From an uncultured Clostridia bacterium (lineage in GTDB: Bacteria > Bacillota > Clostridia > TANB77 > CAG-508), in contig CAPZDM010000091.1 in the NCBI GenBank assembly GCA_948745425.1, positions 1 to 5,352 of the forward strand: a DNA stretch of 5,352 nucleotides, read 5' to 3'. The translations under genes were made by a program, and so were the position numbers. Below, piece after piece: positions 1 to 4,750 of this stretch; position 1 is the first letter of the stretch; the number at the start of each line of letters is the position of its first letter. Under the pieces are notes generated by a model that was given only the letters and a program-made list of their open reading frames with translations, was not told where the DNA came from and did not search any database.

Positions 1-425
1 GCTGTTAATGCAGCTAAGTATGCTTTTCCATATACAAGATATGACCATAGAGATGATAAGAATAGATTACATAATACAGATACTATGAATGTTGAGATTA
101 GTAGTCTTATTATAAATTCCTTTGTGCTTCTTTCTTGTCCTGGTTTTTCAAATAATATTAGTCCATAGATTAATCCATCTATCATTGAGTCTATTGTATA
201 TCCTACAAAGTATGCTCCTTTTGGAAAAAGTAATGCTCCTATTAAGTCTACAAGTCCTCCAATTATGATTGCATATTTGGGTCCTAACCAGATAGCTGAT
301 AATACTAGTGGAACAAATCCAAAACTAAAGGATATGTTTACTACCTTAAATCCTAGAAATCTTGATAATACTATACCTAGTGCAATAAATAGTGCTGATA
401 AAATCATTTTTTTTGTTTTTGACAT
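1..425 (-). CDS. folT: Folate-specific ECF transporter S component (FolT), 3' end cut by window edge
   Basis: This is the membrane substrate-binding subunit of an energy-coupling-factor vitamin importer, which captures folate and works with the shared EcfA/EcfA'/EcfT module encoded elsewhere. The ATG is at 425-423 and 141 codons are open to the left edge, where the gene runs off; family members are usually about 170-190 residues. The visible protein is a chain of hydrophobic helices. Helix 1 (residues 7-20, SALFIALGIVLSR) has the small-residue pattern S components use to dock on EcfT. Family-like segments follow: FSFGFVPLVLSAIWLGPKYA (33-52), GGLVDLIGALLFPKGAYF (56-73) and DGLIYGL (83-89). 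A typical ribosome site (AAAGGAGA) ends about 8 bases before the ATG. The THF riboswitch directly upstream supports folate over other vitamins. Family membership is recognised from the protein sequence; substrate is inferred from family and riboswitch together. Confidence 0.9.
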   Translation of the reverse strand, partial: MSKTKKMILSALFIALGIVLSRFLGFKVVNISFSFGFVPLVLSAIWLGPKYAIIIGGLVDLIGALLFPKGAYFVGYTIDSMIDGLIYGLILFEKPGQERSTKEFIIRLLISTFIVSVLCNLFLSSLWSYLVYGKAYLAALT

Positions 426-432
426 AAAAAAT

Positions 433-471
433 TCTCCTTTCTTGTAAAATTAGAGTTTCCAAAAAAGAAGA
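433..471 (-). promoter_or_regulatory. Hairpin masking the folT ribosome-binding site (riboswitch expression platform)
   Basis: On the minus strand, TCTTCTTTTTTG (471-460) can pair along all 12 bases with CAAGAAAGGAGA (444-433), with two G-U pairs and a 15-base loop. The second arm contains the folT Shine-Dalgarno AAAGGAGA, so the hairpin would hide it. A competing purine tract, GAAAAAGAG at 499-491, lies just after the riboswitch P1 stem and can pair with TTCTTTTTT (469-461), freeing the ribosome site. This arrangement implies translational control. No hairpin plus U-run terminator was found between riboswitch and gene. The pairings are seen; the switching logic is inferred. Confidence 0.65.
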
Positions 472-499
472 TTCTATATAAATAATTTTTCTCTTTTTC

Positions 500-593
500 A
501 TAGCGGAATGCAGAAATAAATAAGCAGATTTCATCTTTGCCTCATTAACAACTTCCCGTTTAATGAGTCTTAACTATTTATTTCTTACTCTAT
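500..593 (-). promoter_or_regulatory. Tetrahydrofolate (THF) riboswitch
   Basis: This RNA senses reduced folates and normally lowers folT or folE expression when folate is plentiful. On the minus strand the parts occur in family order. A short P1 has ATAG (593-590) pairing with CTAT (503-500). The conserved AGAGTA segment (591-586) faces GCATTCCGCTA (511-501). P2 is a perfect 11-bp helix (585-575 with 522-512). GTTAAGA follows at 574-568. P3 is 8 bp (567-560 with 548-541), closing the loop ACGGGAAGTTG (559-549) that should make the long-range pseudoknot. A small AGAT/ATCT hairpin (about 527-537) follows. The motifs GAGTA, GTTAAG, GGGA-GTTG and GCAT-CCGCT match the family as I know it. It sits between a good promoter and folT. 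Confidence 0.88.
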
Positions 594-603
594 TTACATT
601 AAT

Positions 604-632
604 ATTTTACAACATTATACATTGTTCGTCAA
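604..632 (-). promoter_or_regulatory. folT: Sigma-A-type promoter for the THF riboswitch-folT transcript
   Basis: On the minus strand, TTGACG (632-627) is followed after exactly 17 bases by TAAAAT (609-604). A start about 7 bases later (near 597) would begin the RNA just before the riboswitch P1 at 593, which is the geometry expected for a riboswitch leader. Confidence 0.7.
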
Positions 633-656
633 TATGATATGAAAAATACCTAGGTT

Positions 657-899
657 TTATAATATAATTATTTTACTATTACACGGGCGATTACTAATCG
701 CCCCTACAACGCAGGGCATTTCCTTTGGAGAATAAAAATCTAATAATTCTGCAATGTCTTCTTCCAATTTATCTTTAAAGCAAAAATAACAAGGTCTTTT
801 ATTTCCTGTTTCCTTATTCTGCATTAAATTAAATTTCAATCCATATTTATTAATAAATTCATTACTTATAAAATAAAATTTTCCGTTTTCAATTTGCAT
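657..899 (-). pseudogene. N-terminal remnant of a ToxN/AbiQ/CptN-family type III toxin
   Basis: Type III toxins are endoribonucleases held inactive by a repeated RNA antitoxin encoded just upstream. Residues 4-49 resemble the N-terminus of the Clostridia CptN/ToxN group: ENGKFYFISNEFINKYG, LMQNKETGNKRPCYFCFKD, then LEEDI. In relatives that last segment leads into a W-(L/I/V)-PISS motif and roughly 110-130 more residues. Here homology stops at about residue 49 and the 80-residue frame runs into a GC-rich palindrome that encodes residues 66-72. The ATG (899-897) keeps a good ribosome site (GAAGGAG, 5 bases away), and a terminator lies directly upstream, as in type III loci. No antitoxin repeats remain, because the ferredoxin gene ends only 59 bases before the toxin start. 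Family assignment is from memory of the sequence pattern. It could alternatively be a small gene of unknown role. Confidence 0.62.
685..720. repeat. GC-rich palindromic repeat (REP/MITE-like hairpin)
   Basis: A perfect palindrome, GGGCGATTA-C-TAATCGCCC, occupies 685-703 in otherwise very AT-rich DNA. Beside it, GCCCC (700-704 region) and AGGGC (713-717) can pair across about 8 bases, so two hairpins share the same G/C tract. The core GTAGGGGCG...CGCCC resembles short dispersed palindromic repeats that I recall from Clostridia genomes. Only one copy is in this window, so repetition is inferred, not seen. It interrupts the toxin remnant. Confidence 0.55.
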
Positions 900-914
900 A
901 TGTACTCCTTCTAT

Positions 915-948
915 AAAAAATGAGAACCTTCTTTAAAAGAAAGCCCCC
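915..948 (-). terminator. Intrinsic terminator after the ferredoxin gene
   Basis: On the minus strand, GGGGGCTTTCTT (948-937), loop TTA and AAGAAGGTTCTC (933-922) form a 12-bp stem with four G-U pairs. It is followed by A and then six U (920-915). It begins 10 bases after the ferredoxin stop and ends 15 bases before the toxin-remnant ATG. It can serve as the end of the lepB-holB-ricT-ferredoxin operon, and it also occupies the place where a type III toxin-antitoxin locus has its antitoxin/toxin attenuator. Confidence 0.75.
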
Positions 949-958
949 ATATATTTCA

Positions 959-1144
959 CTATTCCTCTTCACATGGTGCTTCTACTGGACAAACTGATGC
1001 ACATGTTCCACATGATATACATATATCTGGATTTATTTCGTATTTGCTATCTCCTTCTTTTATGCATTCTCCTTCGCTATTCATTGGGCATTGTTGTGCA
1101 CAAAGTCCACATTTTATACATTTATCTGTTATTTTGTATGCCAC
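959..1144 (-). CDS. 2[4Fe-4S] ferredoxin (GTG start)
   Basis: A small soluble one-electron carrier of the clostridial ferredoxin type, 61 residues (typical 55-62). Two ligand motifs are intact: C9-x2-C12-x2-C15-x3-C19-P and C42-x2-C45-x2-C48-x3-C52-P. By family rule, C9, C12, C15 and C52 bind one cluster and C42, C45, C48 and C19 the other. Two extra cysteines (C27, C58) lie outside the motifs, and the tail is acidic (CEEE). The start is GTG at 1144-1142, chosen because the strong ribosome site GGAGGGAGGT (1162-1153) lies 8 bases upstream and no ATG fits. It follows ricT by 39 bases and precedes the terminator, so it is probably the last gene of that operon. Its partner is unknown. The ferredoxin-thioredoxin reductase gene in this window is one candidate consumer, but that link is inference. 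Confidence 0.93.
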   Translation of the reverse strand: MAYKITDKCIKCGLCAQQCPMNSEGECIKEGDSKYEINPDICISCGTCASVCPVEAPCEEE

Positions 1145-1183
1145 CTTTATACACCTCCCTCCATTTTTACTATATCTATATTT

Positions 1184-2092
1184 TTATTCTTCTTTAGCAT
1201 TTTGTATTTCTATTTTGTCTAAGTTTTCTAAATTTTTTAATTCTTCATCGTCTTCTTCGTTATTTGAGTTCTTTTCTACATCTTTTATTATTTTGATATC
1301 TTTTAGTTCATATTTTTTATGATATTCGTTATCATCTTTATCTTTTATTTTTACTTTTACTATTTCTTTTAGTATTTCTAATCCTTCTACTACGCCTTCA
1401 CCTTCTGGTGTTTTTACTATCGCTCCTATTCCTGGAAGCCTCGCATTTTTTTCTTCATATACTTCTACTTCATATTTTAGACAACACATTAGTCTTCCAC
1501 AACATCCTGAAATTTTTGATGGAGTAGGTGATAAGTTTTGTTCTTTTGCCATTTTTATTGAAACCATGTCAAAGTCTCCTAAATATGAACAACAACAAAG
1601 TTCTCTACCACAGATTCCATTTCCACCTATTCTTCTTACTTCATCTCTTAATCCTATTTGCCTTAGTTCTATTCTTGTTTTAAAAATTCCTGCTAAGTCT
1701 TTTACTAATTCTCTAAAGTCAATTCTTCCTTCAGCAGTGAAGTAGAATAGAATCTTACTATTATCAAATTGATATTGAACTTCTACTAAGTTCATTGCTA
1801 ATTTATGTTTTTTTATACTTTCTTCTGCTATTTCAAATGCTTCTTTTTCCTTTTTTTTGTTTAATTCATTTTGTTCTCTGTCTTTTGCATTTGCTATTCT
1901 TATTACGTCTTTTAATGGTGCAACTATCTTTTCTTCTGCTATTTCTTTGTTTCCCATTATTACTTCTGCATATTCTTGTCCAAATGTTGTCTCTACAATG
2001 ACAAAGTCGCCTTTTTTTATTTTTTTGTTCCCTGGACTAAAGTAATATACCTTTCCTGGTCTTCTTAGTCTTACTCCTATTACTGTCTTCAT
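1184..2092 (-). CDS. ricT: PSP1-domain regulatory iron-sulfur protein RicT (YaaT)
   Basis: RicT (YaaT) is a cytoplasmic protein of the PSP1 family. In Bacillus subtilis it joins RicA and RicF in an iron-sulfur complex that promotes RNase Y-dependent mRNA processing and affects sporulation, competence and biofilm formation. The 302-residue product carries the family hallmarks: KGDFVIVETTFGQEYAEV (27-44), a helical linker rich in K and E (about 67-97), and the cysteine core GICGRELCCCSYLGDFD (159-175) plus ISGCCGRLMCCLKYE (194-208). Cysteines 161, 166-168, 197, 198, 203 and 204 are available for clusters. The C-terminus (about 272-302) is a charged acidic tail that makes it a little longer than the Bacillus protein. 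ATG at 2092-2090 follows AGAAAGGAAT. Its start lies 17 bases after the holB stop, and the holB-ricT order is also known from Bacillus. Neither ricA nor ricF is in the window. Confidence 0.93.
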   Translation of the reverse strand: MKTVIGVRLRRPGKVYYFSPGNKKIKKGDFVIVETTFGQEYAEVIMGNKEIAEEKIVAPLKDVIRIANAKDREQNELNKKKEKEAFEIAEESIKKHKLAMNLVEVQYQFDNSKILFYFTAEGRIDFRELVKDLAGIFKTRIELRQIGLRDEVRRIGGNGICGRELCCCSYLGDFDMVSIKMAKEQNLSPTPSKISGCCGRLMCCLKYEVEVYEEKNARLPGIGAIVKTPEGEGVVEGLEILKEIVKVKIKDKDDNEYHKKYELKDIKIIKDVEKNSNNEEDDEELKNLENLDKIEIQNAKEE

Positions 2093-2109
2093 ATATATTA
2101 CATTCCTTT

Positions 2110-2905
2110 CTAATTGTCTTTATTCCATATATTTAATAATAAATTGTCGATACACATATTATAATTAGCATTTGCTTGTAATCTTTGCTTTGTGTCTTCT
2201 ATATATTCTATGTATTTAATATTTCGCCCATCTTTTGTTATGTTTTTATATAGTATTATATTTATGTATTCTAATATTTCAAGTATGTTTTTTTCTCCTT
2301 TATACAATATATCTATCTTATTTAATAAATCTAGTAATGTGTAATTATCAATATTTCCAAATATTTTCTCTAGTTCTAAATATATTTCTTTTTGCTCTTC
2401 TGTCATGCTTATTTTTGATTCTTCTGTAAAAACTATTTTTGTGCATCTAGATTTTATAGTGTTTAAAATATTGTTTTCATTTTCTACTAATAAGATTATT
2501 GTTATATATTGTGGTGGCTCTTCTAGAGTTTTTAATAGACAGTTTTGTGCTCCGTGTTGTCATCTTGTCACTATTTTTTATTATATATATTTTTCTTTGT
2601 GATATAATTGGCTTTTTTATTATGTCTTCTTGTAGTTTTCTTATTTGCTCTATTTTTATTGCATTTTCACCGTCTTGAATTTCTATTTCTTTAAAATCTG
2701 GATGGTTTTTATTGTCTAGTTCTATACATGATTTACAATTATTACATGGTGTATTTGTTTTATCTAAACATAGTATCTGTTTTGCAAATTGATTAGAAAC
2801 TTTTTCCTTTTGGGTTAGTTTATTTCCTATAAACATATAACTATGTAAGATTTTATCTGTTTGTATTGATTTTTTTAATAATTGTTCTATTTCTTGATTG
2901 TTCAT
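2110..2905 (-). pseudogene. holB: DNA polymerase III delta' subunit (HolB), split by a one-base frameshift
   Basis: Delta' is a core subunit of the clamp loader that places the beta sliding clamp on DNA. Two frames together give one HolB. Residues 1-117 (2905-2555) contain the zinc module C46-x7-C54-x2-C57-x2-C60, HPDF (68-71) and the start of KIYIIKNSDKMTT. One extra base near 2554 breaks the frame. The next frame (2553-2110, 147 residues) continues without loss as GAQNCLLKTLEEPPQYITII, later IKSRC, the conserved SRC arginine. Joined, the product is 264 residues, shorter than Bacillus HolB (about 330). Walker A (FIGNKLTQKEK, 25-35) and Walker B (IIKNSDKM) are degenerate, as is normal for many delta' proteins. 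Both halves look otherwise conserved, so the mutation is recent, a sequencing error, or recoded. A delta' subunit is usually essential, which favours an error or a second copy. The ATG is preceded by AAAGGAAAA. Confidence 0.88.
2553..2556 (-). other. holB: Frameshift position in holB (one extra base)
   Basis: On the minus strand ACA ACA ends the first frame at 2555. Dropping the C at 2554 lets the reading continue as GGA GCA CAA AAC, giving DKMTT-GAQNCLLKTLEEPP. Bacillus HolB has the same number of residues between DKM and the AxN motif, so a single inserted base explains the break better than a two-base deletion. Confidence 0.82.
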
Positions 2906-2988
2906 AAATGTTTTTTCCTTTTTTTCAAATACCTATACGATTGGTCGGCGAGTAAAATTTTTATTTGTTTGTAATTTTATTTGAACTG

Positions 2989-3639
2989 TTACCAATCTGT
3001 TCCGAATTTATTGAATGGCCAGAATCTTAGGCATACTTTGCTTTCTACTTTTGATATTGGTATACATCCAAATTCTCTCGAGTCCATACTTCCACTTCTA
3101 TTGTCTCCCATTACAAATATATATCCTTCTGGAACAGTGATATCTGTGAATATTGGACTTGTTGTTGTTACACCTTCTTGTAAGTATTCTTCATTTAATA
3201 GTGCTCCATCTATATAGACATTACCATTTTCAATTTGTACATGTTCTCCTGGAAGTCCTATTATTCTTTTGATATAACTTTTCTTTCCGATGTCTAAAAC
3301 ATAGTAAGTAAATTTCTTAAATATATTTGTTGGGTTATGCTCGTATTTGGCAACTGGATTGTCTTTAATTTCTTGTGTTAAACTTTTATATTCTGAACTT
3401 GGTGCTTCAAATGTTATGACTTCCCCTCTATTAAAATCACTTTTTAAAGTTATGGCTAGTCTATTTAAAATTAGTCTGTCACCTTCTTCAAATGTTGGTA
3501 TCATAGATTTCATTTGAACTACTGTTGGTGTTCCTACATAATACCTAACTATTAACGCCAATATAATGGCTATTATAATACAATATATCCATTCTAAAAT
3601 TTCTTTTATAAGTTCTTTTTTTTCTTGTTCCACTTTCAT
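2989..3639 (-). CDS. lepB: Type I signal peptidase (S26 family)
   Basis: A membrane-anchored serine protease that cuts signal peptides from exported proteins on the outer face of the membrane. The 216-residue protein has a short charged N-terminus, one transmembrane helix (about 13-33) and the family boxes in order. Box B is VQMKSMIPTF (41-50) with catalytic Ser45. Box C is RGEVITFEAP (71-80). Box D is SYIKRIIGLPGE (121-132) with the general-base Lys124. Box E is GDNRSGSMDSREFG (178-191). Met43 stands where many members have glycine two residues before the serine. About 40 residues lie between boxes C and D, giving a modest loop. ATG 3639-3637 follows AAAGGAAAA closely. It is the first gene after a strong promoter, and the holB start follows 83 bases after its stop, so lepB-holB-ricT-ferredoxin is probably one transcription unit. 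Confidence 0.95.
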   Translation of the reverse strand: MKVEQEKKELIKEILEWIYCIIIAIILALIVRYYVGTPTVVQMKSMIPTFEEGDRLILNRLAITLKSDFNRGEVITFEAPSSEYKSLTQEIKDNPVAKYEHNPTNIFKKFTYYVLDIGKKSYIKRIIGLPGEHVQIENGNVYIDGALLNEEYLQEGVTTTSPIFTDITVPEGYIFVMGDNRSGSMDSREFGCIPISKVESKVCLRFWPFNKFGTDW

Positions 3640-3682
3640 TTTTCCTTTCGTTTAATTATTATCTTTTATATACGATATTTTT

Positions 3683-3711
3683 ATTATACAATAGTTTATA
3701 TTTTTTCTCAA
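3683..3711 (-). promoter_or_regulatory. lepB: Sigma-A-type promoter for the lepB-holB-ricT-ferredoxin operon
   Basis: On the minus strand TTGAGA (3711-3706) and TATAAT (3688-3683) are separated by exactly 17 bases, and TG sits directly before the -10 box. A start near 3676 would leave a leader of about 37 bases to the lepB ATG. Confidence 0.82.
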
Positions 3712-3753
3712 TATATTTTTTTAAATTTCGCAGAGAAATATTATTGTTGTAAC

Positions 3754-3792
3754 AAAAATTCTGTAATAGCTAATGCTGATTACAGAATTTTT
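3754..3792 (-). terminator. Terminator hairpin after trxA (symmetrical, possibly bidirectional)
   Basis: Perfect 14-bp arms (3754-3767 and 3779-3792) enclose an 11-base loop that can itself pair AGC with GCT. On the minus strand the stem ends AGAATTTTT followed by GTT, the U-run needed to end the trxA transcript 48 bases after its stop. The arms carry A5 and T5, so it would also work from the other side. It separates the thioredoxin operon from the lepB promoter. Confidence 0.82.
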
Positions 3793-3840
3793 AATACATT
3801 TACGGTTTTACAGTATCATCATCCTTACTGATATTATTGT

Positions 3841-4161
3841 TTACAATAAATTATTTATTATATTATCCAATTCAGATTTTGAACAAAAACCGATACTGCT
3901 TTTTACAACTTTTCCGTTTTTTAAAAATATAAGAGTTGGTACACTCATTATATTATATTTTAGTGCTAAATCTTGGTTTTCGTCTATGTTTACTTTGCAA
4001 ACTTTAACACTATTTGAATACTCATTTGCTATCTCCGAAATGATTGGTGATAACATATTACATGGTCCACACCATGTTGCAAAAAAATCAATTAAAACTA
4101 ATTTGTTAGTTTTAGTTATTTCTTCATTAAAATTACTTGAATCTAAATTTATTTCACTCAT
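3841..4161 (-). CDS. trxA: Thioredoxin
   Basis: A cytoplasmic disulfide reductase of 106 residues, the normal length. The active site is W30-C31-G32-P33-C34 with the buried Asp25 (LIDFFATWCGPC), and the cis-proline is Pro75 (SVPT), so all catalytic features are present. Further cysteines are Cys55 and the one in GFCSKSEL near the C-terminus. The ATG (4161-4159) follows AAAGGAGGAG by 6 bases. The TAA stop of the upstream reductase gene touches this ribosome site, so the two are surely co-transcribed and probably translationally coupled. Its neighbour is a ferredoxin-thioredoxin reductase subunit, so it is probably reduced with ferredoxin electrons and not by an NADPH flavoprotein. That is an inference from gene order. 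Confidence 0.95.
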   Translation of the reverse strand: MSEINLDSSNFNEEITKTNKLVLIDFFATWCGPCNMLSPIISEIANEYSNSVKVCKVNIDENQDLALKYNIMSVPTLIFLKNGKVVKSSIGFCSKSELDNIINNLL

Positions 4162-4175
4162 CTATTTCTCCTCCT

Positions 4176-4376
4176 TTAATCAATAGTTTTATAATAAAGC
4201 ATACAATGACAGTATCCCTCAAATTTAGGGTCTTTTATTTGGTCTTTGAATTCTTTGCACATACATTTGGTGTCATCTGTCCTTTCAGTTCTACAAGGAC
4301 AATAACCTCCTGTTTTTTTAAGGCCTTCTTTTATCATGTCTACAATTTTTTTATTTGGATTTAATTTTACTGCCAA
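4176..4376 (-). CDS. Ferredoxin-thioredoxin reductase, catalytic (beta) subunit, short form, TTG start
   Basis: This iron-sulfur enzyme passes ferredoxin electrons one at a time to the disulfide of thioredoxin. The 66-residue protein has three CxC pairs: C26-P-C28, C38-M-C40 and C56-H-C58. By analogy with the plant/cyanobacterial enzyme, Cys26, Cys38, Cys40 and Cys56 hold the [4Fe-4S] cluster, Cys28 and Cys58 form the redox disulfide, and His57 is the conserved histidine. Spacing is CPC-x9-CxC-x15-CHC, compared with x16 and x8 in the chloroplast type, and the second pair is CMC where CPC is usual. No variable (alpha) subunit is encoded nearby, as in archaeal and other bacterial catalytic-only forms. 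The start is TTG (4376-4374), fixed by AAAGGAGG (4392-4385) 8 bases upstream. The gene stops inside the thioredoxin ribosome site. The symbol is left blank because usage (ftrB, ftrC) differs between groups. Confidence 0.9.
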   Translation of the reverse strand: MAVKLNPNKKIVDMIKEGLKKTGGYCPCRTERTDDTKCMCKEFKDQIKDPKFEGYCHCMLYYKTID

Positions 4377-4398
4377 AATTCTTTCCTCCTTTAACTTT

Positions 4399-4418
4399 AT
4401 TTCTATTCTAATAGAAAT
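4399..4418. promoter_or_regulatory. 20-bp perfect palindrome in the ftr-trx leader (putative operator)
   Basis: ATTTCTATTC and its exact reverse complement meet at 4408/4409. The site lies just downstream of the candidate -10 box and upstream of the ribosome site, where a repressor dimer would block transcription. No regulator family is identified, and it is not an exact PerR or Fur box. In RNA it could also fold as a short weak hairpin. Confidence 0.45.
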
Positions 4419-4437
4419 TATTATTATAATAATAATT
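4416..4437. repeat. 22-bp perfect AT-only palindrome overlapping the -10 region
   Basis: AATTATTATTA (4416-4426) is followed directly by its reverse complement (4427-4437). It contains TATAAT on the minus strand (4428-4423), the likely -10 box for the reductase-thioredoxin operon. The best -35 partner is a poor ATGAGT about 18 bases upstream, so the promoter is either weak, activator-dependent or misplaced. Symmetry in all-A/T DNA can arise by chance. Confidence 0.4.
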
Positions 4438-4446
4438 ATTTAGAAC

Positions 4447-4617
4447 TCATGATTTTTTGTTTGTTACTTCAAATGGAAAATAATCAACATCAACATTTTT
4501 CGATATTGTTCCTTTATATTCATATTTTCCCTGCAATAATTTTAAGAGTGTAGTTTTTCCTTTACCATTATTGCTTTCATATATGAAATCTTTTAATGGT
4601 TTGCTTGTGTATTTTGT
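4447..4617 (-). pseudogene. Remnant of an Lsa-like ABC-F ATP-binding protein
   Basis: ABC-F proteins act on the ribosome, and the Lsa group gives antibiotic protection. The open frame 4617-4447 reads SKPLKDFIYE, then SNNGKGKTTLLKLLQGKYEY and KGTISKNVDVDYFPFEV, ending at TGA (4449-4447). NGKGKTTLLKLL is a good Walker A with the first beta strands. The GKYEY-GTI-NVDVDYFPFEV segment is what I recall following it in the Lsa/ABC-F group. Relative to a complete gene there is no start, about a dozen residues seem lost before SNNGKGKTT, and everything after the first ABC domain's N-terminal part is missing (full proteins are about 490 residues). The frame is closed upstream by TGA at 4620-4618. It cannot make a functional ATPase. 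The exact subfamily is moderately certain. Confidence 0.68.
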
Positions 4618-4750
4618 TCATTTACTGATAGTTCATTAACATTATAATTTTCTATAGCATATTTCTATTTTTAATTTTCTTTATATTCAATTTTTTCATC
4701 CTAATCTCAGTGATAACTTACTATAATTTTTCGAATTACAAAATTGTAAT
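4618..4750. other. Gene-free spacer with probable decayed 5' end of the ABC remnant
   Basis: No intact gene is visible. On the minus strand 4664-4621 reads AIENYNVNELSVN in a different frame from the ABC remnant, which could be more of its N-terminus after frameshifts, but I cannot confirm this. At 4734-4751 an 18-base palindrome (AATTACAA, AA, then its complement) overlaps the hydrolase stop codon. It lacks a following U-run on the minus strand, so it is a doubtful terminator. Confidence 0.4.

Noticed and set aside
265..447. Plus-strand open frame opposite folT
   Set aside because: It is the antisense shadow of folT, which has clear family motifs on the minus strand.
346..534. 62-residue minus-strand open frame across the folT leader
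   Set aside because: It overlaps the THF riboswitch, the ribosome-site hairpin and the start of folT in another frame; its composition is not protein-like.
615..632. TTGACG and TATAAT 7 bases apart upstream of folT
   Set aside because: The spacing is too short for a promoter. The same TTGACG has a TAAAAT box at 17 bases, which was used instead.
1044..1322. Plus-strand open frame of 92 residues
   Set aside because: It lies opposite ferredoxin and ricT and is a run of S, F, I and L typical of antisense to K/E-rich genes.
2110..2406. The 98-residue frame as a separate small protein
   Set aside because: The frame extends upstream to 2553 and continues HolB exactly (LLKTLEEPP, SRC); the ATG at 2406 is internal.
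3773..4186. 137-residue plus-strand open frame
   Set aside because: It is opposite thioredoxin and the terminator hairpin; it has no ribosome site and no recognisable motif.
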